Shown in pieces: positions 17,885 through 27,237 of a stretch of DNA of 64,000 bases (the stretch's first letter is position 1; every line of letters begins with the position of its first letter). The notes beneath the pieces were generated by a model, which saw only the letters and a list, made by a program, of their open reading frames with translations, did not search any database and was not told the DNA's origin. This DNA is from an uncultured Caulobacteraceae bacterium (GTDB lineage: Bacteria > Pseudomonadota > Alphaproteobacteria > Caulobacterales > Caulobacteraceae). A program made the translations under genes and the position numbers. The DNA is taken from positions 37,313-101,312 of the forward strand of contig CAIXWN010000080.1 in NCBI GenBank assembly GCA_903923135.1. The letters run 5' to 3'.

Positions 17885-19666
17885 ATGAGCTACAAGGCCC
17901 CCGTTCGCGATCTGCAGTTCTCCCTCCGGGAGGCGGCGGATTTCGGCCGTCTCGAAGCGGCGTTCCCTGCCGCCGACGCCGAGACCGTCGCCGCGGTTCT
18001 GGAAGCCGCCGGGGCGTTCGCCGGCGATGTCCTGGCGCCGTTGAACGGTCCTGGCGACAAGGCGGGGGCCCGCTTCGAGAACGGCGCCGTGCGCGCCGCG
18101 CCCGGATTTGCGTCCGCCTACAAGGCCTTCGCCGGCGGCGGCTGGAACGGCCTCGCGGCCGACCCCGAATTCGGCGGCCAGGGGCTGCCCAAGGCCCTGG
18201 AGATTGCCGTCTTCGAGATGGTGCAAGCCGCCAACATGGCCTTCGGCCTGTGTCCGATGCTCACCCTGGGGGCCATCGAGGCACTCAGCATTCACGGCAC
18301 GCCGCGGCAGAAGGCCCTCTACCTGCCCAAGCTGATTTCCGGCGAATGGACAGGCACAATGAACCTGACCGAGCCCCAGTCGGGCTCGGACCTTGGCGGG
18401 ATCACCACCCGCGCCGAACCGGACGGCGCTGGCGCCTACCGCCTGACCGGTCAGAAGATCTTCATCACCTGGGGCGACCACGACGTCGCCGACAACATCA
18501 TCCATCTGGTCCTGGCCCGTTTGCCTGACGCGCCCGCCGGCTCCCGGGGCCTGTCGCTGTTCCTGGCGCCGAAATTCCTGCTTTCCGACAGCGGCGCCCC
18601 CGGTGTGGCCAATTCCCTGCGGGCGGGAAGCCTCGAGCACAAGCTGGGCATCCACGCGTCGCCGACGTGCGTGATGCTGTTCGAAGGCGCCAGCGCGGAA
18701 CTGGTGAGCGCGCCCAACCAGGGCCTGGCCGCCATGTTCGTGATGATGAACGCCGCGCGCCTGCAGGTGGGCGTGCAGGGCGTGGCTATCGCCGAACGGG
18801 CCTATCAGCAGGCGCTGGCCTTCTCGCTGGAGCGCAAGCAGGGCCGGTCAGCCTGGACCGGCGCCTCGCCGTCCCGCCTATTCGACCATCCCGACGTCCG
18901 ACGCAGCCTGATGCTGATGAAAGCGCGGATCGAGGCGGCCCGGGGGATCTGTCTGTCTACGGCGGTGGCGGCTGACCTCGCCCGCCACGCCGTCAATCCT
19001 GTGGACCGCGAAGCGGCCCGCATGCGCGAGGATCTGCTCACCCCGATCGCCAAGGCCTGGTCCACCGATATGGGAGTCGACGTGGCCTCCATCGCCCTGC
19101 AGATTCACGGTGGCATGGGCTTCATCGAGGAGACCGGTGCGGCGCAGCACTATCGCGACGCCCGCATCCTGCCGATCTATGAAGGCACCAACGGCATCCA
19201 GGCCATCGACCTGATGGGCCGCAAGCTGGCCATCGGCAAGGGCAAGGCGGTGCGCGAACTGGTGGCGGAGATTTTCCCCACCGCCGCGGCCCTGAAGAGC
19301 GCCGATGATGCCTGGCTGCACACGATCGGGGCGCGGCTGGAAGCCGGTCTCGCCGCCGTTCAGTCGGCCACGGGCTGGATGCTCGAACGTCGCGGCCATG
19401 CACAGCCGGACGCTCTGGCGGGGGCGACGCCCTATCTGAAGCTGCTCGGCGACGTGGTCGGAGGCTGGATGCTCGCCAAGGGCGCCCTGGCGGCCTCGGA
19501 ACGCCTCGCCGCCGGCGAGGGGCCCAAGGACTACTGGCGCACGCGGATCGGCCTGGCGCGGGTCTTTTCGGAGCAGGTGCTGGCCCAGGCCCCGGCGCTC
19601 TCCCAGGCGGTCAGCCAGGGGTCGATCGACCTGTTCCGCGCCACGCCGGAATCAATGGGGGCCTGA
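17885..19666 (+). CDS. Acyl-CoA dehydrogenase with C-terminal extension (DmdC-like)
   Basis: A 593-residue flavoenzyme, longer than the usual 380-400 because of an extra C-terminal helical domain, as in the DmdC (3-methylmercaptopropionyl-CoA dehydrogenase) subgroup. MNLTEPQSGSDLGG is the FAD/substrate loop, QIHGGMGFIEETG the subunit contact, and Glu433 in YEGTNGIQAIDL the catalytic base. AAGGA precedes ATG 17885. It passes electrons to ETF. True substrate may be an ordinary acyl-CoA; DMSP metabolism cannot be claimed from this alone. Confidence 0.9.
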   Translation: MSYKAPVRDLQFSLREAADFGRLEAAFPAADAETVAAVLEAAGAFAGDVLAPLNGPGDKAGARFENGAVRAAPGFASAYKAFAGGGWNGLAADPEFGGQGLPKALEIAVFEMVQAANMAFGLCPMLTLGAIEALSIHGTPRQKALYLPKLISGEWTGTMNLTEPQSGSDLGGITTRAEPDGAGAYRLTGQKIFITWGDHDVADNIIHLVLARLPDAPAGSRGLSLFLAPKFLLSDSGAPGVANSLRAGSLEHKLGIHASPTCVMLFEGASAELVSAPNQGLAAMFVMMNAARLQVGVQGVAIAERAYQQALAFSLERKQGRSAWTGASPSRLFDHPDVRRSLMLMKARIEAARGICLSTAVAADLARHAVNPVDREAARMREDLLTPIAKAWSTDMGVDVASIALQIHGGMGFIEETGAAQHYRDARILPIYEGTNGIQAIDLMGRKLAIGKGKAVRELVAEIFPTAAALKSADDAWLHTIGARLEAGLAAVQSATGWMLERRGHAQPDALAGATPYLKLLGDVVGGWMLAKGALAASERLAAGEGPKDYWRTRIGLARVFSEQVLAQAPALSQAVSQGSIDLFRATPESMGA

Positions 19667-19768
19667 CGCCGCTCGGCGGGACCATCGCCCTCAAGGACGC
19701 TGGTCTTCAGGGCGCGCCGGGCGCAACGCTGGGGTTGGCCACAGCGACGGAACGCCGGAGAGTCGCCA

Positions 19769-20053
19769 GTGCGGTCGAGTCGGGTATTGCTGATCGCACT
19801 CACGGCGGTGATGGCCGCGACTTCGGCCGCCTCGGCCAGACCCTGCCGTCTCGGCCCGGACGAAAAGCCCCTGGGTTGCCCGGAAGCCGCTACGGTCCCG
19901 CGACGCGAGCCGCCGCCGTCGACCATACCCGCCAGTCGGCCGCCGGTTTCCTTCACCGCCGATCCGCGCCATGTCTGCCTCAATCCACACACCGGCGCGC
20001 GACGGAAATGCCAACCCGAAATGCTTGGGCCAGTCGGAAACCGGCCCAACTGA
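19769..20053 (+). CDS. Small secreted Cys- and Pro-rich protein, hypothetical
   Basis: A 94-codon frame from GTG 19769 with GGAG about 9 bases upstream. Residues 1-23 form a clean signal peptide (MRSSRVLLIALTAVMAATSAASA), followed by a 70-residue mature part with four cysteines (PCRLG, LGCPEA, HVCLN, KCQPE) and a Pro-rich middle. I do not recognise a family. Four cysteines could form two disulfides after export. It lies between an acyl-CoA dehydrogenase and a PEP-CTERM gene on the same strand. Overlapping frames on both strands are open, so the call rests mainly on the signal peptide. Confidence 0.5.
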   Translation: MRSSRVLLIALTAVMAATSAASARPCRLGPDEKPLGCPEAATVPRREPPPSTIPASRPPVSFTADPRHVCLNPHTGARRKCQPEMLGPVGNRPN

Positions 20054-20163
20054 GCTCTGTCAGCTTCTTTTCCCTCGACACGGGTTCGTGAAGGTTGAAC
20101 CCTCCCCTGACACAATTTACGCCCAATTCGGGTGAGACCGTGGCGAAAAAGGGTCTTGTCGCG

Positions 20164-21873
20164 ATGCGAAACACAAACACCTCCGGCTCCGCGCGCAAAG
20201 CCGCGCTCCTCGGCGCAACGGTCATGGCGCTAGCTTGGTCAGGAGCGACAGCACGGACCAACGACCCCGCATACCTGAACTATGATGGCGGAGCCCAATT
20301 GCTTGGACCGAACGACGTGCCCGTGGATGGCAGTATCACGTCGCTCGGCTCCCTCGGAGTCGTGGCCGGCAACGGCGGCGCCTTTACTGGCAGTCTCGGC
20401 TTCAGAGGCGTTACGCAATATGACACCCGCGCCCTGAACGGCGGTTTCAGCTCCATCCCGCCGGACACCATGGGCGCGGTCGGCGCCACGCAGTTCATGG
20501 AAACCACCAACGGCGGCTACGCGGTGTTCGACAAGGCGACCGGGGCCCGGACCGCCCTGATCTCCGACGGCGCATTCTGGACGGCGGCCGGCCAGACCCA
20601 GGCGACCCTGCCGAACAGTCTGCCGGCCGGTAACGGCGACGCGCGGATTCTTTTCGACAGGATTTCCAACAAGTGGATCGTCGAATCCTTCGGAGCCAGC
20701 CTGGACACGATCCAGATCGCCGTGTCGACGACATCCGACGCCCTCGGGCCCTGGAAATCGACCTCGTTTGTCGCACATGCCGGCGGCATCGCCGACTATC
20801 CGACGATCGCGATCGACGGCAAGGCGGTCTACATCGGCACCAACGACTTTTCGGCCGCCGGTAACTATGAAGGCGAAACGCTGAACATTATCAGCCGCAA
20901 GGACCTGTTCGGCGCGACACCGACCACGGCCAGTCTGAAGCAGTTCGTCACCCCGCTGTCCGCTGTCCTCGGCGGCGCGGACCCGGGGTACGCCATCCAG
21001 GGCGTCAATCAACTCGGAAACGATGCGGGCAAGATTCTGGCTGTCAGTATCCAGGGCCCGGACCTCATTCGCTACAACGTCAACAATCCCGGCACGGCTG
21101 TCGTCACGCTGAGCAACGTCTCCTACCTCGGCACGACGCCCTATGATGCAAACAACCCCGCCGCCCAGCCCGGCGACGCCATCATCGGCGGGCCGGTGAT
21201 CGACACGCTTGACGACCGGGTGTCGGGCGCCGTGTGGGAACGCAATGGACTGATCTACGCCGTACACGTCGTCACCCCCACCGGCACCGACCACACCGCC
21301 GTCGTCTGGACGGTGTCGAACGCCGCGACCAACGCCCTGGTTCAGGAAGGAGCCATCGGCGGAAAGGGCGATGCCTACGACTACTTTCAGGGCGCGATCG
21401 CCGTGAACAGATCCGGCCAGGTCGTGATCAGCTATGACCGCTCCAGCTCGGATCCGGCGACCGGCGCGGTAAGTCTTTTCGCCCAGACCTTCAACCCGAC
21501 GCCCGACGGCTCACTGGTGAGCACGGGCGCCGTCCTGCTGAAGGTCAGCGACACGATCGACTATCACAATGGCTCGCTGGAAGGCGCCCCAGCAGCCGGC
21601 CGGCAACGCTGGGGCGACTACGCCCAGGTGACCGTGGACCCGAACAACTTCGAGAATTTCTGGATGATCGGCGAGTACGCGGCCGAACCCAACACGCCGG
21701 GCGCCGGACATCCCGGCGGCACCGGTGGCACGCGCTGGGGCACCTGGGTCACCAGCCTGACCCTCGCGGCGGTTCCGGAACCGGGCGCCTGGGCGATGAT
21801 GCTGCTCGGGTTCGGGGTGGCCGGTGCGGCGGCAAGGCGCGCGCGCGCGACCCGCCGATCCGTCACCGCCTGA
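20164..21873 (+). CDS. Large PEPxxWA-CTERM sorting domain protein
   Basis: A 569-residue exported protein. A signal peptide (ARKAALLGATVMALAWSGATA) precedes a long Gly/Asn/Asp-rich beta-type region with DTMGAVGATQFME near residue 105, GDARILFDRISNKWIV and YDYFQGAIAVNRSG, a pattern seen in secreted beta-propeller-like proteins. The C-terminus VPEPGAWAMMLLGFGVAGAAARR is a PEP-CTERM anchor. ATG 20164 is preceded by AAGGG; GTG 20140 is an alternative. Function unknown, probably an extracellular or surface protein. Confidence 0.82.
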   Translation: MRNTNTSGSARKAALLGATVMALAWSGATARTNDPAYLNYDGGAQLLGPNDVPVDGSITSLGSLGVVAGNGGAFTGSLGFRGVTQYDTRALNGGFSSIPPDTMGAVGATQFMETTNGGYAVFDKATGARTALISDGAFWTAAGQTQATLPNSLPAGNGDARILFDRISNKWIVESFGASLDTIQIAVSTTSDALGPWKSTSFVAHAGGIADYPTIAIDGKAVYIGTNDFSAAGNYEGETLNIISRKDLFGATPTTASLKQFVTPLSAVLGGADPGYAIQGVNQLGNDAGKILAVSIQGPDLIRYNVNNPGTAVVTLSNVSYLGTTPYDANNPAAQPGDAIIGGPVIDTLDDRVSGAVWERNGLIYAVHVVTPTGTDHTAVVWTVSNAATNALVQEGAIGGKGDAYDYFQGAIAVNRSGQVVISYDRSSSDPATGAVSLFAQTFNPTPDGSLVSTGAVLLKVSDTIDYHNGSLEGAPAAGRQRWGDYAQVTVDPNNFENFWMIGEYAAEPNTPGAGHPGGTGGTRWGTWVTSLTLAAVPEPGAWAMMLLGFGVAGAAARRARATRRSVTA

Positions 21874-21951
21874 TCGGCCCGCCGACGGCAACCGAAAAGC
21901 CGCCCGAGCGGGACAGCAATTCGGCCTCCGCGGCCGCGGGTCCGCGACGCT

Positions 21952-22434
21952 TCAGAGTTGGGCGAGAAGGTACTCGGCGGTCGAGACCTTGAACTCACCG
22001 CCCTGCTCGACGTTGAGTTCCTTGATCACGCCGTCCTTGACGACGACCGAGTAGCGCTGCGACCGCAGGCCCATTCCGAAACCGCGACCGTCCAGTTCCA
22101 GGCCCACGGCCCGGGTGAAGTCGCCGTTGCCGTCGGCCAGCATCAGGATGTCATCGCCAACGCCCTGATTTTCGCCCCACGCCTTCATGACGAACACGTC
22201 GTTCACCGAGACACAGGCGATGGTGTCGACGCCCTTGGCCTTCAGTTCGGCGGCGTGGGCCTTGAATCCCGGGACATGCTTGGCCGAGCACGTGGGGGTG
22301 AAGGCGCCGGGGACGGCGAACAACGCCACGGTCTTGCCCTTGAACAGGTCATCGCTGGTGATCGGCCGGGGCCCTTCGGCGGTGAAGGTGGTAAAGGTCG
22401 CGCTGGGCACGGTGTCGCCGATTTTGACGGTCAT
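21952..22434 (-). CDS. Peroxiredoxin, Prx5 type
   Basis: A 160-residue thiol peroxidase that reduces hydrogen peroxide and alkyl hydroperoxides using glutathione/glutaredoxin or thioredoxin. PGAFTPTCS carries the peroxidatic Cys49, and no second conserved cysteine is evident downstream, so it looks like a 1-Cys or glutaredoxin-dependent enzyme. RSQRYSVVVKDG is the usual Prx5 segment with the conserved arginine. ATG 22434 has an excellent AGGAG site 5 bases upstream. It is divergent from yqgE. Confidence 0.93.
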   Translation of the reverse strand: MTVKIGDTVPSATFTTFTAEGPRPITSDDLFKGKTVALFAVPGAFTPTCSAKHVPGFKAHAAELKAKGVDTIACVSVNDVFVMKAWGENQGVGDDILMLADGNGDFTRAVGLELDGRGFGMGLRSQRYSVVVKDGVIKELNVEQGGEFKVSTAEYLLAQL

Positions 22435-22548
22435 GAATTTCTCCTGGGGTTTGACAAACATCAATTAGGGTCAAGCGGCGCGAACGCCAAGGGCGCGGAC
22501 AGCGAGGCAGGCTTGATTCAGACCCGCAGAGTCGCGATCCTTGCCGCC

Positions 22549-23124
22549 ATGATGACGGCGTCAAATGCTTACCTGGCCGGGCGGTTGCTGGTGGCCATGC
22601 CCGGGATCGGAGATCCGCGCTTCGAGCGCGCGGTGATTCTGCTTTGCGAACACGATGAGGCCCACGCCATGGGGCTGACGGTCAACCGACCTGTGGAGGG
22701 CCTGACCATCGCCGATCTGCTCGGCAGGCTGGGGGTCGCCGCAGGACCCGAGACCCTTGGCGATCTGGTGTTGATGGGCGGGCCGGTGGATCCCGAGCGG
22801 GGCTTTGTGCTGCACACCCGCGATCAGGGCACGGGCCCGCACTCCGTTCGAGTGACCGGCGAACTGATGCTGACGGCGTCGCGCGAAATTCTCGAAGTTC
22901 TGGCCGACGCCGACCGGCGACCGCGCCGGGCCGCCATGGCCGTGGGCTATGCGGGGTGGGACGCCGGCCAGCTGGAACGCGAGATCCGCGAGAGCGTGTG
23001 GCTGACCTGCGAGGTCGACGAAGACCTGCTGTTCGATGACGATCATGAACACAAATGGTCCCGGGCCCTGGCCAAGATCGGGGTGGCTCCGGAGAACCTT
23101 TCGGCCCAGCCGGGTCGCGCCTGA
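22549..23124 (+). CDS. YqgE/AlgH family protein
   Basis: A 191-residue cytoplasmic protein of the UPF0301 family. Conserved segments: AGRLLVAMPGIGDPRFERAVI at residue 9, HAMGLTVNRP, LMGGPVDPERGFVLH, and AMAVGYAGWDAGQLEREI. The role is not established; AlgH in Pseudomonas affects alginate expression. Two consecutive ATG codons (22549 and 22552) could start it. It faces the peroxiredoxin gene across 114 bases. Confidence 0.92.
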   Translation: MMTASNAYLAGRLLVAMPGIGDPRFERAVILLCEHDEAHAMGLTVNRPVEGLTIADLLGRLGVAAGPETLGDLVLMGGPVDPERGFVLHTRDQGTGPHSVRVTGELMLTASREILEVLADADRRPRRAAMAVGYAGWDAGQLEREIRESVWLTCEVDEDLLFDDDHEHKWSRALAKIGVAPENLSAQPGRA

Positions 23125-23189
23125 GCCTGAACGAGTTCAGACGCCGAGGTCCAGGACCAAGCCGCGCCGATCGGCCGTCGCATCCTGCC

Positions 23190-23765
23190 TCAGGCCGGCG
23201 ACACAAGTCCGAAGAGCAAATGATCGCGCCATACGCCGTCGATCTTCAGATAGTCTTTCGCCAGACCCTCCTTCTGGAAGCCGGCCTTGCGAAGAACCGC
23301 CTGCGATCCGGCGTTGGTGGGAATGCAGGCCGCCTCCACCCGATGAAGCCGGAGCCGGTCGAAACAGAACAGGGTTACGGCCCGGACGGCGTCGACCGTG
23401 TAGCCGTGGCGGGTGAACGGCGCGCCGACCCAGTAGCCGATTGACCCCATCTGGGCCACGCCGCGGCGAATGTTGGACAGGGTGATGCCGCCGACGAGGA
23501 CGTTATCGCCGCGGCGGAACACCAGAAAGGGATAGGCGACGCCGCGCTCGATATCCTGGGCATGGGCCGCGAGGCGCCGCCGGTAGGCGCCGCGGGTCAG
23601 GTCATCGGCAGGCCAGGTCGGTTCCCAGGGCTGCAGAAAACCGCGCGACGCCTCGCGCAGGGCCGACCATTCGGCGAAGTCCGAGGCTCGATGCGGACGC
23701 AGGCGCACCAGTGCGCCCTCCAGACGGAGGTCGTGGTCAGCGGCGATCCAGTCGAGCAGGGCCAT
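23190..23765 (-). CDS. GNAT acetyltransferase, RimJ/RimL-like
   Basis: A 191-residue N-acetyltransferase similar to ribosomal-protein alanine acetyltransferases. VRLRPHRASDFAEW opens the fold; FLVFRRGDNVLVGGITLSNI and GYWVGAPFTRHGYTVDAV carry the acetyl-CoA site region, and NAGSQAVLRKAGFQKEG is the classic late GNAT motif. ATG 23765 is preferred to GTG 23771. It lies 66 bases downstream of the M16 peptidase gene and is probably the last gene of the oxidase-thrC unit. Confidence 0.87.
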   Translation of the reverse strand: MALLDWIAADHDLRLEGALVRLRPHRASDFAEWSALREASRGFLQPWEPTWPADDLTRGAYRRRLAAHAQDIERGVAYPFLVFRRGDNVLVGGITLSNIRRGVAQMGSIGYWVGAPFTRHGYTVDAVRAVTLFCFDRLRLHRVEAACIPTNAGSQAVLRKAGFQKEGLAKDYLKIDGVWRDHLLFGLVSPA

Positions 23766-23831
23766 GATCACCGATCTTGGCGCCGTTTCCCTGATCGGCC
23801 AACAGCTGGCGGCGGCGCACGGATCCGGCGC

Positions 23832-25112
23832 TCAGTCGAACAGTCCCGCTTCGAAGCGCCGGGCGGCGTCGGTCGCGGCCCGCGGCCCCAGCACGGCGAC
23901 CGTCGCCCGGCGGGACCCCCGCAGGGTCGTGTCCAGCGCGGCGACGGCCTCGGCGGTGACCTCGTCGATCGCCGCGGCCATGTCGGCCGGCGGGATCTGG
24001 CGACCGAAGGCGAGCGTCTGCGCCGCGGCCTGCTCAGAGCGGGCCAGCAGGGATTCGCGGGCCATGAACAGGGAGGCCTTGAGCTGGGCCTTGGCCCGGC
24101 GCAGTTCAGCGTCGCCGATGTGGCCAAGCAGCCCCCGGATTTCACGCGCCGCCACCTCGGCCAGTTGGCCGGCGTCGGCCGCCGCGCAGCCAGCGTAGAC
24201 GCCCAGCACCCCGGCGTCGGCGTAGGCCTCGCCATAGGCGTCGATGGCATAGGCCAGGCCCAGCCTTTCGCGCGCCTCCTGGAACAGTCGCGACGACATG
24301 CCCCCGCCGAGAGCTTCGGCGAAGACCCTCAGGGGCCAGTAGTCCGGGTCCGAGACGCCGACGGCCGGCAGGAGAATGACCAGATGGGCCTGCTCAAGCC
24401 GGCGCCGCTCCATGGCGTGGCCGCCGGTGAACTGCGCCGGCTCCGGCGCCAATCGGTCGGCCGCAGGCGCGCCGCCGAATGCTGTCTCGGCCAGACGCAG
24501 GAACGCCTCCTCGTCGACCGCGCCGGCCACGCTGACAACGAGCCGGTCGGGCGCGTACAGCGCCGCCCGCCAGGCTTCCATCGCCGCCGGGTCGGCCGGA
24601 GCCAGGCTGGCCACCGAGCCCAGAATCGGCCGGCCGAGGGACTGCCCGCCGAAGGCCGCCGCCTGGGCCAGTTCGAACACCTGATCATCCGGCGCGTCGG
24701 CAGCCTCGGCGATTTCCTGACCGACAACATACTTCTCCCGCGCCAGATCGCCTTCGTCGAGGGTCGGCCGCTGGACCAGGTCGGAGACGATCTCCATGGC
24801 CAGCGGCAGGCCGCCAGCCAGCGCACGGACCTGAAAACTGGTGCGTTCATGCCCGGTCGCGGCGTTCAGCTGTCCCCCGTCGGCCTCGATCGCCTCGACG
24901 ATCTCCCGGGCTGACCGGCTTCCGGCTCCCTTGAACACCATGTGTTCGAGCAGGTGGGACCACCCTGAGCGCGCCTCGTCCTCCCAGCGAGCGCCGCGCC
25001 CAGCCACAACCGATAGGGCGAGCGTTTCGAAACCCGGCGCCGGATCGCACAGCAGGGTGACGCCGTTGGCCAGCTGGTGGCGGCGCGGGAGCGCCGCGCG
25101 GACCTTGGTCAT
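23832..25112 (-). CDS. M16 family zinc metallopeptidase (processing-peptidase-like)
   Basis: A 426-residue single-subunit pitrilysin-like peptidase. The inverted zinc motif HLLEH gives His53, Glu56 and His57, with a further acidic stretch LAREKYVVGQEI supplying the third ligand. The C-terminal inactive half has GGGMSSRLFQEARERLGLAY, the R/Y pair of the family. Alphaproteobacterial members resemble the mitochondrial processing peptidase beta subunit. Its ATG overlaps the thrC stop (ATGA, 25109-25112). Confidence 0.92.
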   Translation of the reverse strand: MTKVRAALPRRHQLANGVTLLCDPAPGFETLALSVVAGRGARWEDEARSGWSHLLEHMVFKGAGSRSAREIVEAIEADGGQLNAATGHERTSFQVRALAGGLPLAMEIVSDLVQRPTLDEGDLAREKYVVGQEIAEAADAPDDQVFELAQAAAFGGQSLGRPILGSVASLAPADPAAMEAWRAALYAPDRLVVSVAGAVDEEAFLRLAETAFGGAPAADRLAPEPAQFTGGHAMERRRLEQAHLVILLPAVGVSDPDYWPLRVFAEALGGGMSSRLFQEARERLGLAYAIDAYGEAYADAGVLGVYAGCAAADAGQLAEVAAREIRGLLGHIGDAELRRAKAQLKASLFMARESLLARSEQAAAQTLAFGRQIPPADMAAAIDEVTAEAVAALDTTLRGSRRATVAVLGPRAATDAARRFEAGLFD

Positions 25113-26506
25113 GAGAGCGCGAAGTCGCGCACGTAGGTCTTCACCGCCTCGGCGTCGGCGGGAAGGCGGTCGATGGCTTCGGCGAAGCCGGCGCGGAGTC
25201 GCACGGCCAGCGGCGCCGGCGGCGAGGCGCCTGTCGCCGCCAGCACAGCATCGGGGAACTTGGCGGGGTGGGCCGTGGACACCACCACCAGAGGCGTCGC
25301 CTGCGGCGCGGGGCGAGCCCGTCGGGCGCCGGCCACGGCCACCGCCGTATGAGGGTCGATCAGCACCCCTGTCTGGCGCAACGTCTCGTCCATGGTCCGC
25401 GCCGTCTCGGCCTCACTGACCGCCTCGCCGAGAAACACGGTCCTGATGGCGGCGAGCACATCCGCGGGCAGGGAGACACGGCCGTCGGCGGCAAAGGCCC
25501 GGAACGTCCCGGCCGTCAGAGCAGCGTCGCGACCCGCGCATTCGAAGACAAGGCGTTCGAAGTTCGACGCCACCTGGATATCCATCGCCGGGCTCTGGGT
25601 GGCGGCGGCGGGGCCGCGGCGATAGTCACCCGATGTGAGCGCCCGCGCCATGATGTCGTTGGCGTTGGTGGCCACGATCATCCGTCCGATCGGCAGACCC
25701 ATGAGGCGCGCCCCATAGCCGGCGAAGGCGTCGCCGAAGTTGCCTGTGGGCACCGCGAAATCGATGATCCGGGCCGGCGCGCCCAGGGTGGCGGCGGCGG
25801 TGAAATAGTAGACGCACTGCGCGACGATGCGGGCGAAATTGATCGAATTGACCGCCGAGAGGTTCACGGCGTCGGCGAAGTCTCCGTCCTGGAACAGCGA
25901 TTTGAGAATGGCCTGGCAGTCGTCGAAGTCACCGGCGACGGCGACCGTGCGCACGTTGTCCTGCGCCGTCGTGGTCATGAAGCGCCGCTGGACCTCGGAG
26001 ATCCGGCCTTCCGGAAAGAGCACGACGATGCGCACGTGATCGAGGCCGGCGAAGGCCTCGACGGCGGCGCCGCCGGTGTCCCCGGAGGTGGCGCAAACGA
26101 TCGTTATCGACCGCCCCCGCGCCGCCAGCACGTGGGTGTAGAGCCGGCCGAGGATCTGCATCGCCACATCCTTGAAGGCGAGCGTCGGGCCGTGGAACAG
26201 CTCCAGCAGGAATCGGTCGGGACCGAGCTGGACCAGAGGCGTCACGGCCGGGTGCGTGAAACTGGCGTAGGCGGCCTGGCACAGGTCCAGAAGGATCCCG
26301 GCCGGGATTTCGTCGCCGGCGAAGCGGCCGAGGATATCAGCGGCAACCTCGGCGTAGGGCCTGCCGGAATATCCGGCGATGGTCTCCGGGCTGACCGTCG
26401 GCCAGGACTGCGGGCAATACAGGCCCCCGTCGGGGGCGAGGCCCGCAAGCAGGGTTTCGGTAAAACCGAGGGCGGGCGATTCACCGCGTGTGGAGATGTA
26501 TTTCAC
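25109..26506 (-). CDS. thrC: Threonine synthase
   Basis: A 465-residue PLP enzyme converting O-phosphohomoserine to threonine. Lys112 in FHGPTLAFKDVAMQ binds PLP; CATSGDTGGAAVEAF is the phosphate-binding loop. N-terminal MKYISTRGESPALGF is standard. The start is GTG 26506, supported by this alignment and by the GTGA overlap with the surf1 stop. It is unusual metabolically to sit inside an oxidase assembly operon, but the order is conserved in related bacteria as far as I recall. Confidence 0.95.
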   Translation of the reverse strand: MKYISTRGESPALGFTETLLAGLAPDGGLYCPQSWPTVSPETIAGYSGRPYAEVAADILGRFAGDEIPAGILLDLCQAAYASFTHPAVTPLVQLGPDRFLLELFHGPTLAFKDVAMQILGRLYTHVLAARGRSITIVCATSGDTGGAAVEAFAGLDHVRIVVLFPEGRISEVQRRFMTTTAQDNVRTVAVAGDFDDCQAILKSLFQDGDFADAVNLSAVNSINFARIVAQCVYYFTAAATLGAPARIIDFAVPTGNFGDAFAGYGARLMGLPIGRMIVATNANDIMARALTSGDYRRGPAAATQSPAMDIQVASNFERLVFECAGRDAALTAGTFRAFAADGRVSLPADVLAAIRTVFLGEAVSEAETARTMDETLRQTGVLIDPHTAVAVAGARRARPAPQATPLVVVSTAHPAKFPDAVLAATGASPPAPLAVRLRAGFAEAIDRLPADAEAVKTYVRDFALS

Positions 26507-27237
26507 CGGCCTTTGAGCCTTCGGATGAGCAGCGCGACATAGAACCACGACATGATGATGGCCAGGGCGAACCATGTCAGAGCGTAGACGAGATGGTTGT
26601 TGGGGATATCCTGCGGAAGCGCCGCCGGAACAACCCCCGGCGGCGCCGGCGCCTCGGACTCCAGGGCGATGATGTAGGGCGCCGGTCGCCGGACACGGTT
26701 ATCGGCGGCGATGCCGCCGACGGCGACGGTGTCGAGCACCCGGAAGACGCGCGGCCCGGTCGCCGGGCTGCTTTCACCAGGGCCCAGCATCGGCTTGCCC
26801 CCCGGCGACCGCAGAACCCCGACGACGTCCACGGGATTCGGGAAGGCGGCCGCCTGCGGGGCCATGGCGCCGGTGAAGCGCGTCACCAGGCCCCTGTCCA
26901 GCAGCACCCCGTCGAAGGGCGCTCCGTCAAGGTGGCAGACGCTGACCAGACGCCAGCCGACCTGGCCGTCTCGCAAGGCGTAGCGGTAGGCGTTCGCCGA
27001 AGGGGCCGGTGAAGGAAGGCACCGGGCCGACACCCGGCGATACTCCACATCCTGCCCCTGCGCGGCCAGGCTCAGAATCTCGCCCAGTGGGCGGGTGGGC
27101 GCCGAGCGCAGAGCGTCGACGCGGCGAAGAAGGTCCGTCTTCCAGGCCAGCCGCTGGACCTGCCAGACACCCAGACCGGTCAGGACCACGAACGCCAGGG
27201 CGGCGGCGATCGTGAGACCGAAGGGGAAGCGCTTCAC
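26503..27237 (-). CDS. SURF1 family cytochrome oxidase assembly protein
   Basis: A 244-residue inner-membrane protein with one helix near each end (LTIAAALAFVVLTGLGVWQ at the start; LTWFALAIIMSWFYVALLI at the end) and a periplasmic middle. GVWQVQRLAWKTDLL is the N-terminal SURF1 signature and NNHLVYALTWFALA the C-terminal one. SURF1 helps haem a insertion into CtaD. GTG 27237 is the start, overlapping the DUF983 stop as GTGA; its own stop overlaps thrC. Confidence 0.93.
   Translation of the reverse strand: MKRFPFGLTIAAALAFVVLTGLGVWQVQRLAWKTDLLRRVDALRSAPTRPLGEILSLAAQGQDVEYRRVSARCLPSPAPSANAYRYALRDGQVGWRLVSVCHLDGAPFDGVLLDRGLVTRFTGAMAPQAAAFPNPVDVVGVLRSPGGKPMLGPGESSPATGPRVFRVLDTVAVGGIAADNRVRRPAPYIIALESEAPAPPGVVPAALPQDIPNNHLVYALTWFALAIIMSWFYVALLIRRLKGR

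Noticed and set aside
20239..21294. 351-codon minus-strand frame opposite the large PEP-CTERM gene
   Set aside because: The plus-strand frame has signal peptide and PEP-CTERM anchor; the minus frame shows no recognisable feature.
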